The position numbers and the translations under genes were made by a program. Shown piece after piece: positions 6,592 through 7,803 of a stretch of 7,803 nt of DNA (position 1 is its first letter; every line of letters starts with the position of its first letter). Below the pieces are notes generated by a model that saw nothing but the letters and a program-made list of their open reading frames with translations, was not told where the DNA came from and did no database searches. This stretch comes from Hyphomicrobiales bacterium (GTDB taxonomy: Bacteria > Pseudomonadota > Alphaproteobacteria > Rhizobiales > Xanthobacteraceae), in the NCBI GenBank assembly GCA_016201085.1, contig JACQDO010000224.1, forward strand, positions 1 to 7,803. Direction: 5' to 3'.

Positions 6592-6711
6592 GCACGACCT
6601 TTTTGGCGTTCTTTTCGGGCGAACGGCGTGAATTTAAGGCAAACAAAACGTTAACAGTTTACCGCCACTATAGCCCTACAGGGACGCGTCTGACACAGGT
6701 GGGGGCTGCTT
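6592..6711. promoter_or_regulatory. Divergent promoter region of gshB and the chemotaxis gene
   Basis: These 120 bp between divergent starts contain an A/T-rich block at about 6628-6672 that stands out from the GC-rich genes. On the plus strand TATAGC at 6669-6674 could be a -10 box, about 38 bp before the TTG start, but no good -35 lies at the right distance. On the minus strand TTAAAT, the complement of 6632-6637, could serve gshB. The palindrome GTTAAC at 6650-6655 is short. Promoters are expected here, but I cannot place them exactly. Confidence 0.4.
6697..6705 (+). promoter_or_regulatory. Ribosome binding site supporting a TTG start
   Basis: AGGTGGGGG ends 6 nt before TTG 6712. It is the main reason to accept a TTG start for the chemotaxis protein, together with the hydrophobic membrane segment that begins about 9 residues later. 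Confidence 0.6.
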
Positions 6712-7803
6712 TTGACTTTGCCGAAGCTTTCAATCGCCGCCAAGCTCTATGCGATCTTCGCATTGCTGGCCACCATCACTGTAGCGCTGTCGGCGGTGGC
6801 GGTCTCGACCGCGCGCTATCACGCGGCGCTCACCGCCGAATTTGAATCGGTCAATACCGGCAGCCGCAATGTCGAGCGCGTCAAGAGCCTGATCTACGCG
6901 GCGATGATCGAGACGCACAGCATCGAGATGTCGCAGGACCAGAGCGACGCGACCAAGCACGCGGACGCGCTGTTCAAAATCAACGACCAGATCGCCGCCG
7001 TGATCGCCGACTGGCATGGCGGCGTGTACGAGAGCGACGCGGCGTATTTCGGCCAGTTCGCGGTTCGCATTTTCCCATTCCAGGAATTCGTAGCCGAGCT
7101 TGCAAAACTCGCCAAGGAGCGAGGACCGCAAGCCGCTCGCGAATGGACGGAAAAGAATTATCCAGCCGACGTGAGCAAAACGCTCAGCCAGGAATTCGAA
7201 AAACTGAACCGACATTACAGCGACGGCGCCGCGCGGATCTACACCCGCATCAACATAGGGATCAGCCGCGCCGCCATTCTGCTGACCGTGCTGGCCGGGC
7301 TCGCGGTCTTGCTGGCGACCGCCGGAGCATTCGCGATCTCGCGCAACGTGGCCAAGCCGCTCGCGGCAATCACGCGAGTGACCGAGCAGGTCGCCGGCGG
7401 CGATGGCACGGTTGCAATTCCGTTCAGCCAGCGCGGCGACGAGATCGGCGCGCTGGCACGTTCAATCGGCGTGTTCCAAGAGGCCATGTTACGCAACGAA
7501 GAGCTCAACCGCACCGTGGTCGACGATGCCGATACGCGCGCGCGCCGGCAGGAGCAGATGTCGAATGAGATCGCGCGCTTCTCGGCCGACGTGGAGGCAA
7601 CGCTCTCCGAACTCGGCCGCATCTCCGATTACATGCTGGCGGCCTCCTCGCAGCTCGCCAATGCCGCCGCCGACGCCTCCGCCAAGACCACGCGCGCGGA
7701 AGCTGCCTCAACCGAGGCTTCCGCCAACGTGCGCGACATCGCCTCGGCCGCCGACGAACTATCGGCTTCGGTCAACGAGATCGACCGCCAGGTCGCGCAG
7801 TCC
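6712..7803 (+). CDS. Methyl-accepting chemotaxis protein (N-terminal part, runs off window)
   Basis: The frame is open for 364 codons to the right edge. TTG 6712 was chosen: AGGTGGGGG ends 6 nt upstream, an in-frame TGA lies at 6691-6693, and the first possible ATG comes only at about residue 65, which would remove the first membrane segment. A second TTG at 6718 is also possible. Topology: first membrane segment about 10-33; periplasmic sensor region about 34-183, mainly helical (Glu/Lys/Ala-rich, with 'GRNVERVKSL'-like helices); second membrane segment about 184-210; HAMP linker about 211-265 with 'KPLAAITRVTEQVAGGD' near 215-231 and 'RGDEIGALARSIGVFQ' at 241-256; then the start of the coiled-coil signalling domain (about 280 on), rich in Ala, Ser and Glu. 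The methylation helices have begun, but the signalling tip and any receptor tail lie outside. Such proteins control CheA kinase activity; the ligand is unknown. Confidence 0.9.
   Translation, partial: MTLPKLSIAAKLYAIFALLATITVALSAVAVSTARYHAALTAEFESVNTGSRNVERVKSLIYAAMIETHSIEMSQDQSDATKHADALFKINDQIAAVIADWHGGVYESDAAYFGQFAVRIFPFQEFVAELAKLAKERGPQAAREWTEKNYPADVSKTLSQEFEKLNRHYSDGAARIYTRINIGISRAAILLTVLAGLAVLLATAGAFAISRNVAKPLAAITRVTEQVAGGDGTVAIPFSQRGDEIGALARSIGVFQEAMLRNEELNRTVVDDADTRARRQEQMSNEIARFSADVEATLSELGRISDYMLAASSQLANAAADASAKTTRAEAASTEASANVRDIASAADELSASVNEIDRQVAQS

Noticed and set aside
5617..6654. Plus-strand open frame of 345 codons opposite gshB
   Set aside because: gshB is unmistakable on the other strand; this frame is low-information, Arg/Val/Ala-rich and has no recognisable motif.

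Overview
The window is high-GC DNA with strong G/C bias at third codon positions. Its gene set is typical of a soil or plant-associated alphaproteobacterium of the Hyphomicrobiales, most likely the Bradyrhizobium/Rhodopseudomonas/Xanthobacteraceae group. That placement rests on the resemblance of gshB, yifB/comM and the chemotaxis gene to this group, and on a nested 'CCCGGAATCCAGAG'-type palindrome of a kind I associate with these genomes. It is inference, not the result of a search.

Layout from left to right. The N-terminal 350 codons of a YifB/ComM-type AAA+ ATPase run off the left edge on the minus strand (1-1050). A possible 61-aa small gene diverges from it (1175-1360). It converges on a large minus-strand gene for a B12-binding-domain radical SAM enzyme (1376-3082). 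Just upstream of that enzyme on the same strand is a 73-aa gene of unknown function (3182-3403). Diverging from this small gene is an exported NMT1/THI5-like (NitT/TauT type) substrate-binding protein (3570-4544). It meets, tail to tail, a second periplasmic-binding-fold protein (4659-5642). This second protein has no signal peptide and resembles the 4,5-dihydroxyphthalate decarboxylase (Pht5) family. A two-armed palindromic repeat fills the 114-bp gap between the two stop codons. The Pht5-like gene begins 4 nt after the stop codon of gshB, glutathione synthetase (5647-6591, minus). Diverging from gshB is a methyl-accepting chemotaxis protein that starts at TTG 6712 and runs off the right edge.

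How the genes work together. gshB and yifB are housekeeping genes that I recall lying close together in many Hyphomicrobiales. Here about 4.6 kb of accessory genes separate them. The accessory block looks like two modules. One is a small protein plus a B12/radical SAM enzyme, each with a GGGAGG ribosome binding site. The other is a pair of binding-fold proteins without any visible ABC permease or ATPase, suggesting uptake or breakdown of a small, perhaps aromatic, acid. The small-protein/radical-SAM pair is the best candidate for something undescribed. The substrate cannot be read from the sequence. No RNA genes, CRISPR arrays, transposases or integrases were seen, and no gene-free stretch exceeds about 170 bases.
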